Shown one piece after another: positions 12,601 through 23,246 of a stretch of 64,000 bases of DNA. Origin of the DNA: Zoroaster sp. YZ-2022 (lineage: Eukaryota; Echinodermata; Asteroidea; Forcipulatida; Zoroasteridae); assembly GCA_029582265.1 (NCBI GenBank), contig CM055828.1:13861777-13925776 (forward strand), written 5' to 3'. Under the pieces are notes generated by a model. The model was not told where the DNA came from, did no database searches, and saw only the letters and a program-made list of their open reading frames with translations. Position numbers and translations under genes: made by a program. The first letter of the stretch is position 1. The number at the start of each line of letters is the position of its first letter.

Positions 12601-15600
12601 CAAAAAGGTCATTAATTAGCATGTGTATGACAAATAAAACAGGGTGTCCATTTAGCAAACTGGGCGTCCAAAAGACACCCATCTGCAATTTGTTTTGTTA
12701 ATTCTCTCAATCTCATCTGTCTTGTTCTTGGCATTATCATTTTTATGACATAACATTGTCATCATTAGTGACATTTTCATTAAAATAAATATTGTATTCA
12801 ATTTGAAAGAAAAAGCAGATGATTTGTTTTTATTCAGGACATTTAACATAAAAATCCACTGACATTGTTGAACTTAACTTTCCTTTTGTGTCATTTGCAA
12901 GTAACATGGTTTACTTTTCAGCATGGCTTCAAACATTAGTAATATTAGTCTAGAAAATTTTGCAAAAAGCAAACACAGTTGAATTTCCAAATTTAAATAA
13001 TAATTTTCAAGACCAAACAGATCAGAACTTAAATAATTATTTATCTAAAAATTCACTTTAATGTGCATGTATTTCTTAATATTGCAGATATAACGTCTTT
13101 AGAATGGCCACCCTCAATGAGACAGCAATGTTGCCTGACAAAGATGCAATGTCCCAGCATGTTCAGTGAGACAACTATCAGGCTGCTATCTACAAGAATG
13201 TCTTGGAACAGTGTAGAGATGAAGACATTAGTGTCTACTGGATGTACCTTCCTCCAGTGCCTGACAACATCTTAGAATTTGTACATTGCTCATAATAAAC
13301 AGGTGTAGTCGAGGGAAGTGTAGTTGTTTGGATAAACAGCTTCTCTGCAAAGACTGTGAACATGTTACAAATGAACATGCTGTACATGATAGTGATGATT
13401 CCAATAGTGAAGAGGAATACTTCACTATCAGAATATGCATTGCATACAGGTACATGTAAAACAAATAAAAAATCAAATTTTTAAATTATATAGATTAATT
13501 ATTGTGATATTTAATACAAAAAGCCTTTTTGCGGACAGTGTTATTTCTGACCATTTTATATAATTAAAAACAAACTTGTTGGAAGGGAATTAGTACAACA
13601 TAGGCAAATTCTGGCTATTATATTGGTACAGGTATAATATTCTGTCTGAAGTTTTTTAATCCTACAAATAAATTTAATCATTGCCTTAAATTCATAAAAT
13701 TTGTTGACATGCAAACCAAATGTTTAAACTAATGGATTTTAATTAATGTATGTTTCCTATAGATATGCTGTATCTTCTCTTAAAGCTGATAAAAATGTGA
13801 TTGATATATATTTTATCAGTTAATAATGCTCATACATTGCTCATTCTTGCCGTGTACTTGTATTGATTCAAGTCACCCAAGCTTAATATGTAAACATGTA
13901 TTTTAGAGAAATATACCCAATGTAAAAGTTACCTTTACTCTCAATGATTCATTCGTTTAATCCATTAAGAATATTTTGTATGCACCAGTGAAAGGTTTTT
14001 AAGTGCTGAAAAATCTTCAAATTTTTTATATTTTATTGCAAATTAGACCTTCAAGTTTTTATATCACATTTATTAAAAGGATTATTAGTTGTTATAGCAA
14101 AAATGGATGGAAAAAGGAACATCATAACTTGCAAAATAAAGCAGAAGTATCATACAACAAATAATTTTGTTTTGCTTTGCCTTTATTTAAATAACCAAAA
14201 ATAAATAAACCACTTGGTTTATTAACAAAGACTAATATATGTTCATCAATTTAAATATACTACTCAAAACAATTTAGGGAACACCGGAATAATTTCAGAT
14301 AAACACAATGTTTCACAGAATTGATGAGAAACAACTGCACAATGAAACAGATGATAAAGGATGCATGTAGTGATTACACATTTCATGACATGACTACTGA
14401 AAGAGAGAGGGTGTTGCAAATGAAAATCCCGGTTCATGGAACATTTCAAACCTATTTGATGTTAAAAATCCGGTGTTCCCTAAATTGTTTTGAGTAGTAT
14501 ATTGTAACAAAGCATATTGACTATTATTAACTAAAATTTTCCTTTTTTTTAAGGATAACAAAATCATCACAAATTGGGCTTTAGGGTAGGCAAGGGTGGT
14601 CCAAAGGGGTGGGGGAACAAGGCCATAAGGTGTGGGGCTGGAGCATTTCAGCATCAGATATGCAGGGAGCAGTCAGTTTGTTCAAGGCAAGTTCTTGATA
14701 ATGAAATTCTTTTGCAATGAAATAATCAAATATTATCAAACATCCCTTCACCACACTCCCCCCCCCCCCCCATTTTAAAAACATAAAAAACATTTTCTCA
14801 GAAAAAAATTCCAAATTGAAATGTACACAGTGGAATGGCGAAAAGAGGGCGCTATTATCATGTCAATTAAAATGCAAATATATACAAAACTGGCAAGTTT
14901 CGTGATTGTGGATTTATATATTAGCAATCTACATATAATTACCTAGTAAATTCAACTGTTTCCACGCTCGTTCCTGTCATCTCATTTATTTATATTCCTG
15001 GTTAAAGAGAAGCAATTACAAAAAAGTATCTTGCCCAAAGACACAAGTAACACAGTTGCAGCCAGAATTTGAACCCACATTCCGGTGACTCGGCCATCGG
15101 AACCCACAAGTCTGATGAACCCACATTCCCACGACTCAGCCATCAGAACACAGCATGAGCTGTCGAGAGAGCATGTTTGCTGTTGATGTACATGTAAATA
15201 CGCACTCAATTGATCATTGGATGGCAGAAGTACACATGCATGTAGTACCGTAATATTATGCATATAAAGTGTAAACACAATGCTCACTTGATGCCAAAGT
15301 GGCTATCATCAAGACACTGGGTGTAAGTTCACTTCAAGAAGGCTATGATTTGCACATAGCACAGACCTCACACAGTTTACGTACACCCCAGTATTAAAAA
15401 GATATTCAATCTTTGTTACTTTTCAAGCAATCCGTTTTCAATAGATAAGGTCCTCAGGAATCTGAATAAAATATTCATGTTTTCTTTACTCACACTGAAA
15501 TACTGTAAAAAGCCATTTTCCCTAAACCCCTTTTTTCTCGAAATCTGAAAGCCTGTATGTTTACGTCACGGTAGTAAATGCCAGTGGAGAAAATAATAAT

Positions 15601-16484
15601 TATAAGCATGTTTTTAGAGTCAAATGTTATTTTAGTCGTTATCATGAATGTCTAATATGTCACAAAAATTGCGTTAGAATATCTCTTTAAAAATGGTGTT
15701 GGGATGTTGGCTGATACATTTTCTCATAAGTGGATGGTTGAAAAAATATCAGAATCAAAAGGACTGATTATTTGACCATTATTAAATGCCTGTATCAGGT
15801 TTACTTTCAAAATGTAATTATTGGGTGATTTTTGTTGAAATAGTAGATCTATTCAAATTTGGCTCAATGCTGTATCGCACGTTGAGTGCCAGCTAATTAA
15901 CAGCTTGATTCTAGTTATAACGGTCTGATTCCAGTAATTACCAAGTGATCGCTTGTGGTGTGATGACATTACAAGGTCTAGGCTAGTAATCACAAATATC
16001 AAAGTTAATGGCTTCCACAAAATAATTCCTGATTTTATATTCAAGTTTTATTTGTTCAAGTATAATGAAGCTCAGATAAGAGGTCTGCATTCGAAAGCAG
16101 CAGTTGACTCTTGACTTTACAATCAAAAGTGCTGAATATACATGTACATTGCTTTTGAGTCACATGATCAATGAAAAACAAAATCATACAATAGTTCATT
16201 ACCCACAATCGGCAAGAATTTAATCTATTATTGTTAACTTGATCTTAGAACATAGCATCACCAAACAGTACCTTATCAGTGTAATAATAACCTTTTTGTT
16301 TGTTACTAGGTATTTTAAGCGTTCAGAAGGCAGTTGGAGCAACAGTAAATGGACAGTATTTTGGTATGGTGTATCCAGCCAGCAATTATCCTACACACTG
16401 GTAGAATGGGCTGTCAAGAAACCCAAATCTTTTCATGAACAGAATGAAGATGAAGAGTGGACACAAGTTACTGAGTCATTATGA
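3518..16484 (+). CDS. NAGS: N-acetylglutamate synthase (NAGS), 3' part of the gene, seven exons
   Basis: Seven exons (3518-3696, 6350-6512, 7065-7233, 7961-8054, 10536-10698, 11725-11819, 16310-16484) splice with matching phases (0, 2, 0, 1, 2, 0, 2) into 345 residues plus a TGA stop. The enzyme makes N-acetylglutamate from glutamate and acetyl-CoA in mitochondria; in ureotelic vertebrates this activates carbamoyl-phosphate synthetase 1. Exons 1-4 carry the amino-acid-kinase-like half (FLEASGAPSHPIFSG, GHIPVLSSIGET, VLFLNTTGGLRD, SSVVITSARTILTELFTHHG). Exons 5-7 carry the GNAT-fold acetyltransferase half (IYLSEGYSAVAIIT, PYLDKFSIIL, LFWRSK, WTVFWYG). Vertebrate NAGS is about 530 residues, so roughly 190 N-terminal residues, including any transit peptide, are missing. 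I could not find them between 1 and 3517. No frame break is seen. Introns hold a satellite, a LINE and other repeats. Confidence 0.93.
4060..4175 (+). mobile_element. tRNA-derived SINE remnant
   Basis: Contains a B-box-like GGGTTCGAATC followed by CATTGAGCAAGACACTTGAC, equivalent to the downstream part of the SINE family in this window. It is diverged and truncated, and lies in the NAGS intron just before the satellite. Confidence 0.5.
4236..6318 (+). repeat. 19-bp satellite, about 109 copies
   Basis: Tandem unit AACCTTTAACTCAATGCAG over about 2.08 kb inside the NAGS intron. Most variation is CAG/TAG at one position. Near the left end a CCCAC variant recurs, and five consecutive units near 6150-6240 read GAGCC instead of GAACC. 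One unit near 5275 is short. The array stops about 30 bp before the next NAGS exon. Confidence 0.98.
6350..6512 (+). CDS. NAGS: NAGS exon b
   Basis: Acceptor GTATACAG/T, donor GGACGG/GTAAAG; phase 2 to 0 (163 nt). It encodes SGHIPVLSSIGETDNSQLVS through VLFLNTTGGLRDRSGR, the most diagnostic NAGS segment. The acceptor is only about 30 bp downstream of a 2 kb satellite array. Confidence 0.92.
7065..7233 (+). CDS. NAGS: NAGS exon c
   Basis: Acceptor TTATACAG/GAGGTT, donor CATCATG/GTTAGT; phase 0 to 1 (169 nt). It encodes EVHIPADLDALIRQ to SSVVITSARTILTELFTHHG, the end of the kinase-like core. Confidence 0.92.
7961..8054 (+). CDS. NAGS: NAGS exon d
   Basis: Acceptor GTATTAG/GCTCTG, donor ACAAG/GTAATA; phase 1 to 2 (94 nt). 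It encodes GSGTMFKKTERILKYKNLED and the helix LERLKKLIT that links the two domains. Confidence 0.9.
8187..9660 (-). mobile_element. Degraded CR1/L2-like LINE (RT fragment and 3' end)
   Basis: On the minus strand, broken frames give FGVPQGFVIGHLAFNMYLSP and a YADD box (about 9064-9190), then RLDYCNSLLNDL (about 8690-8750) and RTFKKAGDRAFSAAGPRSLN (about 8400-8460), in the order expected for the RT and C-terminal part of CR1/L2/Jockey-type LINEs. The 3' end has ATGCGCTATATAAATC followed by ATTATTATT. Many frame breaks; inactive. It lies antisense in the NAGS intron. Confidence 0.8.
9663..9900 (+). repeat. 20-bp minisatellite, about 12 copies
   Basis: Unit TAGTAGATCATCATCAGTGA, with a C/T variant giving ATTATCATC in some units. 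It sits next to the upstream edge of the antisense LINE. Confidence 0.97.
9901..10535. other. Intron sequence, no gene seen
   Basis: NAGS intron sequence with no recognisable feature apart from AT-rich tracts. Confidence 0.5.
10536..10698 (+). CDS. NAGS: NAGS exon e (start of the acetyltransferase domain)
   Basis: Acceptor GTGTGTAG/GTCC, donor AGACAG/GTAAGA; phase 2 to 0 (163 nt). It encodes SFGRVLKDNYFKDLEDRL, IYLSEGYSAVAIIT and PYLDKFSIILQRQ, where the GNAT fold begins. Confidence 0.92.
10895..10990 (+). mobile_element. Penelope-like element terminus remnant
   Basis: GAAGATGACCAGAGCATAAT, then CTGGTTCTTTTCAGAA and ACATGGTATCAGCGC match, with changes, the terminal sequence of the PLE copies at 38450 and 54243 (GATCAGAGCATACTGATC, CAGTTCTTTTC, ACATGGTGTCACCGC). 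Confidence 0.6.
11000..11724. other. Intron sequence, no gene seen
   Basis: Nothing recognised between the PLE remnant and the next NAGS exon. Confidence 0.5.
11725..11819 (+). CDS. NAGS: NAGS exon f
   Basis: Acceptor AAATACAG/GGAGAA, donor GCATG/GTAAGT; phase 0 to 2 (95 nt). It encodes GEGTSDMLWNCVRRDFP and SLFWRSKISNNVNA, the acetyl-CoA loop region and the conserved FWRS motif. Confidence 0.92.
12124..13450 (+). pseudogene. Broken copy of a repeat-associated ORF family (CDTTS ... NYQAAIY ... CxC)
   Basis: Three same-strand pieces lie in the last NAGS intron: TCIDTTSTMDALSG (about 12200), IDGSFESDIVRKAEVCLGLE (about 12369-12430, donor ACAG/GTAATG at 12487) and, after acceptor ATTGCAG at 13087, YNVFRMATLNETAMLPDKDA, then NYQAAIYKNVLEQ, VYWMYLPPVPDNILEFVHC and a Cys-rich tail (CSRGKCSCLDK, CKDCEH). 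From memory this resembles a multicopy family of unknown function in invertebrate genomes with a GCDTxS box, NYQAAIW and CxC clusters. An in-frame TGA precedes DNYQAA, so this copy is broken. Confidence 0.5.
13451..14257. other. Intron sequence, no gene seen
   Basis: AT-rich NAGS intron with no recognisable feature. Confidence 0.5.
14258..14501. mobile_element. TA-type MITE, 244 bp
   Basis: Near-perfect terminal inverted repeats: TACTACTCAAAACAATTTAG continuing to GGGAACACCGG at the left, and the complement at the right, flanked by TA. Tc1/mariner-like by its ends; it encodes nothing. Confidence 0.85.
14985..15150 (-). mobile_element. SINE-related remnant
   Basis: AGAGAAGCAATTACA, TATCTTGCCCAAAGACACAA and GAATTTGAACCCACATTC parallel the body and B box of the window's SINE family in the same orientation, but diverged. 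Confidence 0.5.
15151..16309. other. Intron sequence, no gene seen
   Basis: Last part of the final NAGS intron; AT-rich and without recognisable features. Confidence 0.5.
16310..16484 (+). CDS. NAGS: NAGS last exon with stop codon
   Basis: Acceptor GTTACTAG/GTATTT; TGA at 16482-16484. It encodes WYFKRSEGSWSNSKWTVFWY and a short acidic tail (EQNEDEEW) ending in ESL. The intron before it is 4.5 kb and holds a broken repeat-type ORF and a small TA-type MITE. Confidence 0.92.
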
Positions 16485-19400
16485 AATGCTAAGTAATTCA
16501 ATGTATGGGCAACTATTTGACATGTATGGTGTATTCTACACTAGGGAGTTAGGGTTCATTTTAAAATACTGGCAGACAAAATTGGCCTAAAACATCAATT
16601 GAACATTTTTGTGAAATTATATCCATGGTCAAGAATTGGTAATTAAAAAATGTTGAATTACATATATATATATATATAATGTAAAACTTATTTGGTGTAA
16701 AGCTAATGATGGTGTCAATCTTCCCTGGAAATTATCAGGGGTGCTGTCATTTTAAAGAAAAATTTAATTTTTTGAATATCCGCATTAGATTCAATGGAAC
16801 AAATCTGAATGCATTTTCAAATTTGTTTCATTAACAATGACTTCCACAGGTTAGATATTTAATGTATTTAAAGTAAGCATACATTATCAACGATGAATTT
16901 TTTTATTTCCCACTAGAATATGTACTCATTAATTTAAGGTTGGGAGGTTTTGTCATGATGGGGTTCTGCTCATTCAAAAACCATAGTGTAAGCACCCCAA
17001 ACGAGAAGCGAGCTTGCTGCAAGTCCACTGTGTAATTCCTATCCTCTACTGTGACTTTACCTGGATCATTTGGCATCTCATACCACATGAGATGTCATCA
17101 ACCAAGACATGACATCTTAAGACATACTATACATTAATTTATGACTTATGGTGTCACTCTGTTCTGTAGTTGATTGTTCTGTAGTGGTTGTCATTATTTG
17201 CGTATTCTTTTATGTTTGCCTAATAACGTATATAATGATATAAAGAATACTGGAGTTAACCATAGCGCAATCAATGTGCTATTTTTGACAATGTACTCCA
17301 GAAAAGTATTTGCCACGACAGTGTACCGTATGACACAAACAATTTGGTGTGTATAGTTACAGTGAATTTGCAATGATTACCCATGTCTTTTATAGCATAA
17401 CATAATTCTGTGATTTCACACAAGATTGGAAATTAAATCATGACTGTACGAATATAAATAGGTATTGCAATTCATGTAAGGATTTGACTATCCCTTTAAG
17501 AATAAGTTCAATGGGATGACTGTAGTCTATTATTGAGGCAATATAAGACTAATTTATTCCTGTAATATACATGTACAGTGATATACTCTTGATATGTTTT
17601 ATTGTAAATAATGTAAATAATTGAGCTGCAGTGAGATTTCGTTTGCAATAATGTATACATACTGTGGAATATTACTTCTTGACTTTATGGTTGGACACTA
17701 TACATACATGTAATTTGAAAAAAGTACTACAACCAAGGGCTTTCATATTCAAGGTTACGTCCAGGAAAATTGTGAAGACAACGCATGTAAGGCCAAAAAA
17801 AAGGTCTCAATTTTCTGGTCATAGGTCAGCTTGAAAATTGGTGTGGTGACACTTTCTTTGCCAACCAGTGAAATACATGTATACAGAACCATGTTATTGG
17901 AACCAGACCAAATGTTCATACCCCTATGTGAAAAAGTCATTTTAAAACAGTGTGGCAGAATTCTAATTGATGCTACAATTGGACATTGTTTCATAGCAAC
18001 AACAAAAACTAAAAATGCTGATGTGCGCTTCTGAGGTGGCACACGCAGAGACCAGCGACTTTTGGGGGGGGGGGGGGGGGCTAAGCTTAAAGTAAACCAA
18101 CCATTACATGAGGTTACTTTCATAATAATCACCAAATTATTAATGCATTCATATATAACATACAAGACTATCATGAAGAACCGTCCACAATGTAAATAGG
18201 TAATCATTTTGCGAAACTTCACACTAAACAATGTAACTTAAATTGTCAGAATGTTCATTTGTTGTGTTGGAATACTAACTAAATAACATTTCACAAGTTT
18301 GAGCAAGTAATATTTCACATTTCCACATTACTTTAATGTTTGAAAAGAGGCTGAACAATATTTCTTAGTTTATATTCCTAGCAAAAGTTATTTTGCACTG
18401 CTACAGGTGACTAATGAACAATACTTTTAAAAGAATATCAGCGTAAGATTTAAAAGAAAGGTGTTTCTTTGTTACTTATTTCATTCATGCATCCCTCAAA
18501 TTCACGGAATAAATTTTAAGAGAAACTTGCAATACCCCATGCAGACAGATACAGGGTGATGGGTGAAATATTTTGTACCTGTTGTATACAAAACCTAAAC
18601 CTAATCCCTCCTATTATGCACATAGCATTGTCACAACTTATAATTGTTACAAATTAGCTATGTTGAAAGCAGTTGTTTAATATAATGATTATTGTAAAAA
18701 ATTGTGATTTAAAAGGATTGAACAATGTTTTATATTTGAGTAATAATTGAAAAAGTGGACTGATAAATTGCTATTTTTGTTTTGTTAGTCTATGTAATAT
18801 TGAACTGTTGTGGGGAAAGCATGGAGCAGGTCTACACAATATCTGTATGTTATGATCTTTCCCATTGGCTATGTATGTGTTTCCTTTTTAATAAAACTGA
18901 AAACTTCTAGTTTGAGTTCACCAAATGATGTGGAGCTGGTATCTCACAGACCAGTCAAAATATCCATTATGCTGATACACACAATGGATATTCCATATTT
19001 CCCCATAAGTTTTTCTATAAATATTAATTACTATTAAAATTGAATAAATAAATTCATGTGACCACCTTTTATTCCCTTATTATATATTTATGAGTATAGA
19101 CGATGTGATCTGTATTTACAAAAACTTGCCATAAAACGTGAGCATCTCTTGTGATGAAACTTTCACAGGTTAGTTCCCTTATAAAGAAAACCTCAATGTG
19201 AAAGAAAATCATAAACATGTAATAATGAAGCACAATGTCCTCATTTTAACAAGTCTGTTATTATTCATTTCTTGATCTTTATATTTAATGTCTCATTAAA
19301 TATATGATATTGATAACCCACAAATTTTAATCAAAATTTAAATAACATTTTCAAAATGACAAAACATCAATTTATGAGTGAAAAATAAACATCCCGAAGT

Positions 19401-19625
19401 AATACTTGTTTATATTCAACAAACAATAATAGGGATACCACTGGAAATCTATAGCAGAACTCACTAATAAAAAGTTAACAGGAAACACTGCCGGAAAACC
19501 AATGAAGCATTATTAATCTTGTGATTCTATAAATTATGCAAGAAAACTGAACATATTAGCCCAGGTTAGACTTAAACATGTTGACTTCAGCAGAAACTTG
19601 GTACACTGTACATGCGTATACCATA
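16485..19625. other. 3' flank of NAGS and intergenic DNA
   Basis: No convincing gene. It should contain the NAGS 3' UTR, but I could not fix a polyadenylation site. A G15 homopolymer lies at 18064-18080. A 158-codon open frame on the minus strand (17755-18231) spans it and has no recognisable motif. Confidence 0.5.
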
Positions 19626-20157
19626 ATAATAATGTATAGATTTATATAGCGCACGTATCCACCAACTAAGTGGCGCTCAAGGCGCATTATATTATTATCC
19701 CTGCTCATAAGGCTCATAAGGCTCATAAATCATTCCTGAAACCATCTCAGCTCCCTGGGGAGTATACAGCTCAATTGCTGCCATTTCTAGCGCATAGAGA
19801 GCAAACCATCTCTGCCTTCACAGGTACCCATTTAACCCCTGGGTGGAGAGAAGCAATTATGGTTAAGTGTCTTGCTCAAGGACACAGGTGTCACGGCCGG
19901 GGCTCGAACCCACACTCTGCTGCTGGCAACACCAGAACTTGAGTTCAGTGCGCTAGACCACTCGGCCACGACAATCCACTTTTCGTGCATTATACAACAC
20001 ACGGGACCTACGTCCCATCCGAAGGACGAAGCAATTATGGTTAAGTACCTTGCTCAAGGATACAAGTGTCACGACCGGGGCTCGAACCCACACCCTGCTG
20101 CTGGCAACACCAGAACTTGAGTTCGGTGCGCTAGACCGCTCGGCCACGACACTCCAT
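19626..20157 (-). mobile_element. Dimeric tRNA-derived SINE, copy 1
   Basis: On the minus strand: tRNA-like head (GTGTCGTGGCCGAGCGGTCT as A box, GGGTTCGAGCCCCGG as B box), spacer with CTTCGGATGGGACGT, a second tRNA-like head, a common body (ACCCAGGGGTTAAATGGGTA) and a tail GCGCTATATAAATC plus ATT repeats. The A box with GGCCGAGCGG suggests a class II (Leu/Ser-type) tRNA ancestor. Confidence 0.88.
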
Positions 20158-20246
20158 GACCTAATGAAACAAATAGTGGTTTTAATTCCAAAATGATGCT
20201 TTTCACAACTTCATTTTGTGAAATGTATTCCTATTTATATTCCCCA

Positions 20247-20569
20247 TTAACCCTCCTACTTACTATTGCTGCAATTTAGTGGGAAGTTGCTACAGAGGTC
20301 AAAACCAGTCAACTGCCTGTTTTGACTGTTGACCCAAATGTGCACACGGGGGTATTTTTTACTGGTGTTTACCATCATTTTGACCACCCTGAACAATACA
20401 AGACAATGCTTTTACCAGTCAAAAAACGGTCGACTCATTTTGACCTGTAAATGTACTTAACTACACGTAAGGTTTGACAGTGTTTGACTTTTTAAGTGCA
20501 TTAGATATACCTTGCCAAGTATATCAACATTTTGACTGATTTTGACCTTTGTACTAGTAGGAGGGTTAA
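20247..20569. mobile_element. TTAA-flanked piggyBac-like MITE, 323 bp
   Basis: Begins TTAACCCTCCTAC and ends GTAGGAGGGTTAA, giving a TTAA target duplication and terminal repeats CCCTCCTAC. The interior carries about ten GTCAAAA/TTTTGAC words in both orientations. No coding capacity. Confidence 0.8.
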
Positions 20570-21071
20570 GAAAAAGTTGTGATTAATGTTAGTGTCAGTG
20601 TGTAAAATTACCAAGCAACTGTATCCATGGCACAGTATTTCCTCTAATGTGGAAAGGCTGATCCCATCTGAAAATCAAAGTTCTTCCCTGTGCCCTTAGT
20701 TTCCCCCTTTTCATAAGAAATATTTTAAAATACGGAATACCATGATTGCCCAATTAATGCCATATTCTATTATTAGTGCATATTTCAGGTTTTGCATAAA
20801 TCAGGGATTTATGTCACACAAAAACAAATTGCAAAATACATTTAATTTTATATAACCTTTTGCAAAACATTTTTGAGTAGTAGAAGCAAGATTCATGTGC
20901 TTCATATTGGTAAATTAATCTACTTCATACCATATAATGATCTTTATTGTGTCAGTTTACAAAGACATAAGCCAACATAGGTTGTAAACAATGAATATCT
21001 TTAGTCAATCATTTCACATATTTATTACATACATGTACAGACCATGTGACTTGTTTACACTTTGTGTGACC
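20570..21071. other. Intergenic, no gene seen
   Basis: Nothing recognised between two inverted-repeat elements. Confidence 0.5.
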
Positions 21072-22334
21072 TAAGCTTGGGCGACAACACGATAATATCG
21101 AATATCGCGTAATCGCGACTTTTGTTTGTTTGATTACGATATCGAGGGTTGTTCTTAAACCCCCTCGACCCCCACGACGTACGCGCGCTCAGAATCATAT
21201 CGTATCCCAAATCGGAGTCTGTGTTACGGAATACAGCCCCAATTAGAATGCCCGCTGCACTCCCGTACTACTGAACGTGAACAAACAGAGCTCCGGAGGA
21301 TCGAATGGACAGCAAGAGTCACATATTCTGTGACATAATTATTCTTCAATAATTATGTTTTGCTAAAATGTTGACAGACAAAAAAGTTGGGATTTTTTTC
21401 CACGTCCATCAAGTAAAATGTACATTCGGGGCTGTGCGCGCATGCCAGTTTGTGATGTAATGCTTATTGGCCAATCAGGATGCCGGAAAGCCATGCGGCC
21501 GTCTTGGAAGCGATATCCTTCTACAACCGTAATGAGTTGTAGGAAGAACGTTGCCAAAAACTGCGCCCTCACCCAACTAGCAAAAATCCGACATAAGTAT
21601 GCAATTTTTTTTTATAGAATATGAAATTATCTACTCGGGAATGGTATAATTTGGCTTGTGGCAGCATTATAAATTTGTTGATTTCACGACGACAAGTCGT
21701 CATGCAGCAAACGGCGCAACAGGCTAGCGAGCTAGCCATTTTCGAACTCGGACCGTAAACAGGTTCCCATTTGGGATACAATTTGATTCTGGCGCAGGCC
21801 GGCCAGCCATGCGACATGCTTGCGCATGAGCATTGCGAAATACATACATACATTCGTACAAACTGCACTGCTGGTGGTAGTGAATTCCGCGAGTACGTGT
21901 GCTTCGTTTATATGAGCGTACGTCGAGGGGGTTTAAGAACAACCCCGATATCGAGAACCTTTTCAAATTATCAAGATATCGGTAAATCGCGATTTACAAA
22001 ATATATCGCGATTAAACCCAAAAATTGCGATTGTGAAATTCCATGGAAACAAAATTAGGCCAGTCTTTTCAAACTTTCAGAAGTGAGAAATAAAAGCGAA
22101 CTACTTCAGTGGTTAGCCGACTGTCAGATCACAAAGTAGCCGCCATACAGGGTCTAGACCCAGAACTGTCATTTCTCTTAATCCACTGCCACTCAAAGAA
22201 GTCTTTTTAGATGGATTAAGTGTTGAGAATTGAATGCATGAATGAAATCATACATGAATGAAAAAATAATCGAATATTGCGATATATGTTTGACGATATA
22301 TCATGGATGAAAAAAACTGATATCGCCAAGCTTA
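21072..22334. mobile_element. hAT-like non-autonomous element with ATATCG motif clusters
   Basis: Ends TAAGCTTGGGCGA and TCGCCAAGCTTA are flanked by GTGTGACC and GCGTGACC, a nearly perfect 8-bp duplication as hAT elements make. Words such as AATATCG, CGATATA and ATATCGCGAT cluster next to both ends. The element is split by a second one at 21146-21945. A 5'-part relative lies at 46624. Confidence 0.75.
21146..21945. mobile_element. Mutator-like MITE, 800 bp, inserted in the hAT-like element
   Basis: Perfect 24-bp terminal inverted repeats starting GGGTTGTTCTTAAACCCC, flanked on both sides by CGATATCGA (21137-21145 and 21946-21954). A 9-bp duplication is typical of Mutator-type transposition. 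The relative at 46700 (TTATGATATCAAGAACTTTT) shows the same locus sequence without an insertion. Interior is locally GC-rich, with no transposase. Confidence 0.85.
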
Positions 22335-22689
22335 GCGTGACCTTTACAGTACCAGAGTGACTTATTGCCCGGCAAAAAGTGTCTGTACATTGTATTTGTA
22401 TGCAGATTTTGTACTTCTCCACATTACATCAAGAATTTGTTTTAAATTTTCAGATGAATAAGATTTGAGATATTTATATTTCCTTGTCATAGATCAGTAT
22501 ACATTTTGAGTCTGGCGCAGTTTGACCTTTAGGGCTCTTCTGTAAACATGTGATGTAATAGATCACACTGTCGATAAATATTGTTATATAAATTTCCTTT
22601 AATCAAATACATTTTAACAAATCCAACGCCAAACCAATGAAAATGGAAGCATGAAGTAGTATTTCAAATTTGCCCAGTGTATACTCCAT
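22335..22689. other. 3' flank of the caspase gene
   Basis: Probably the caspase 3' UTR and flank. No clear polyadenylation signal was fixed. Confidence 0.45.
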
Positions 22690-23058
22690 TCAGATTAGTT
22701 CTATCTCACGAAAGTACACTTCTTTCCGCAGTGTATAACTTGGTGCAGGTACCTGCTTCATTCTCCCTTTACGTACATTTGCAACTGGTTCACTAAGACG
22801 ATTATTGATCCTTGTCATAATTCTCAACAAATCTAATTCATTATGATGTTTGTTTATCTCATCAACCAAAGCACTGACATACCAGGATCCCTGGCTTACA
22901 CTTCGATATGAGACATACCCTGGAACAGTAGCATAGCTAAGAAGGAAATCTGCCTCTTTAGGAAGTGTTTTCTGCATGGCTGATCCCATTCCCAGGGGTG
23001 GATGTGGTTCATCTGTTTCAATATCTACACCCTCCTGATGACTATCACCTTGACATGC
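22690..23058 (-). CDS. Caspase exon 11: catalytic Cys, p20/p10 linker, p10 and stop
   Basis: Acceptor CCTATAG/GCATGT; TGA at 22692-22690. It opens with ACQGD (catalytic Cys), continues to [13 protein letters not shown] (IETD matches the preferred caspase-8-type cleavage sequence), then p10 with [27 protein letters not shown] and [11 protein letters not shown]. It is complete and unbroken. Confidence 0.94.
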   Translation of the reverse strand, partial: ACQGDSHQEGVDIETDEPHPPLGMGSAMQKTLPKEADFLLSYATVPGYVSYRSVSQGSWYVSALVDEINKHHNELDLLRIMTRINNRLSEPVANVRKGRMKQVPAPSYTLRKEVYFREIELI

Positions 23059-23201
23059 CTATAGGATTAAATACAATCAACAAGGTTCTTCATCTACATG
23101 TACATGTTTAAGCACACAAATATTTACATCAACATATTAAACACTTCTTTGAGAAAATACATTTGTGTTCTGGACTGCGGGATTGCAACTACAAAATGAT
23201 C

Positions 23202-23246
<45 letters not shown>

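Noticed and set aside
17755..18231. 158-codon open frame on the minus strand
   Set aside because: It crosses a G15 run, has no recognisable motif, no splice context and no relation to neighbours.
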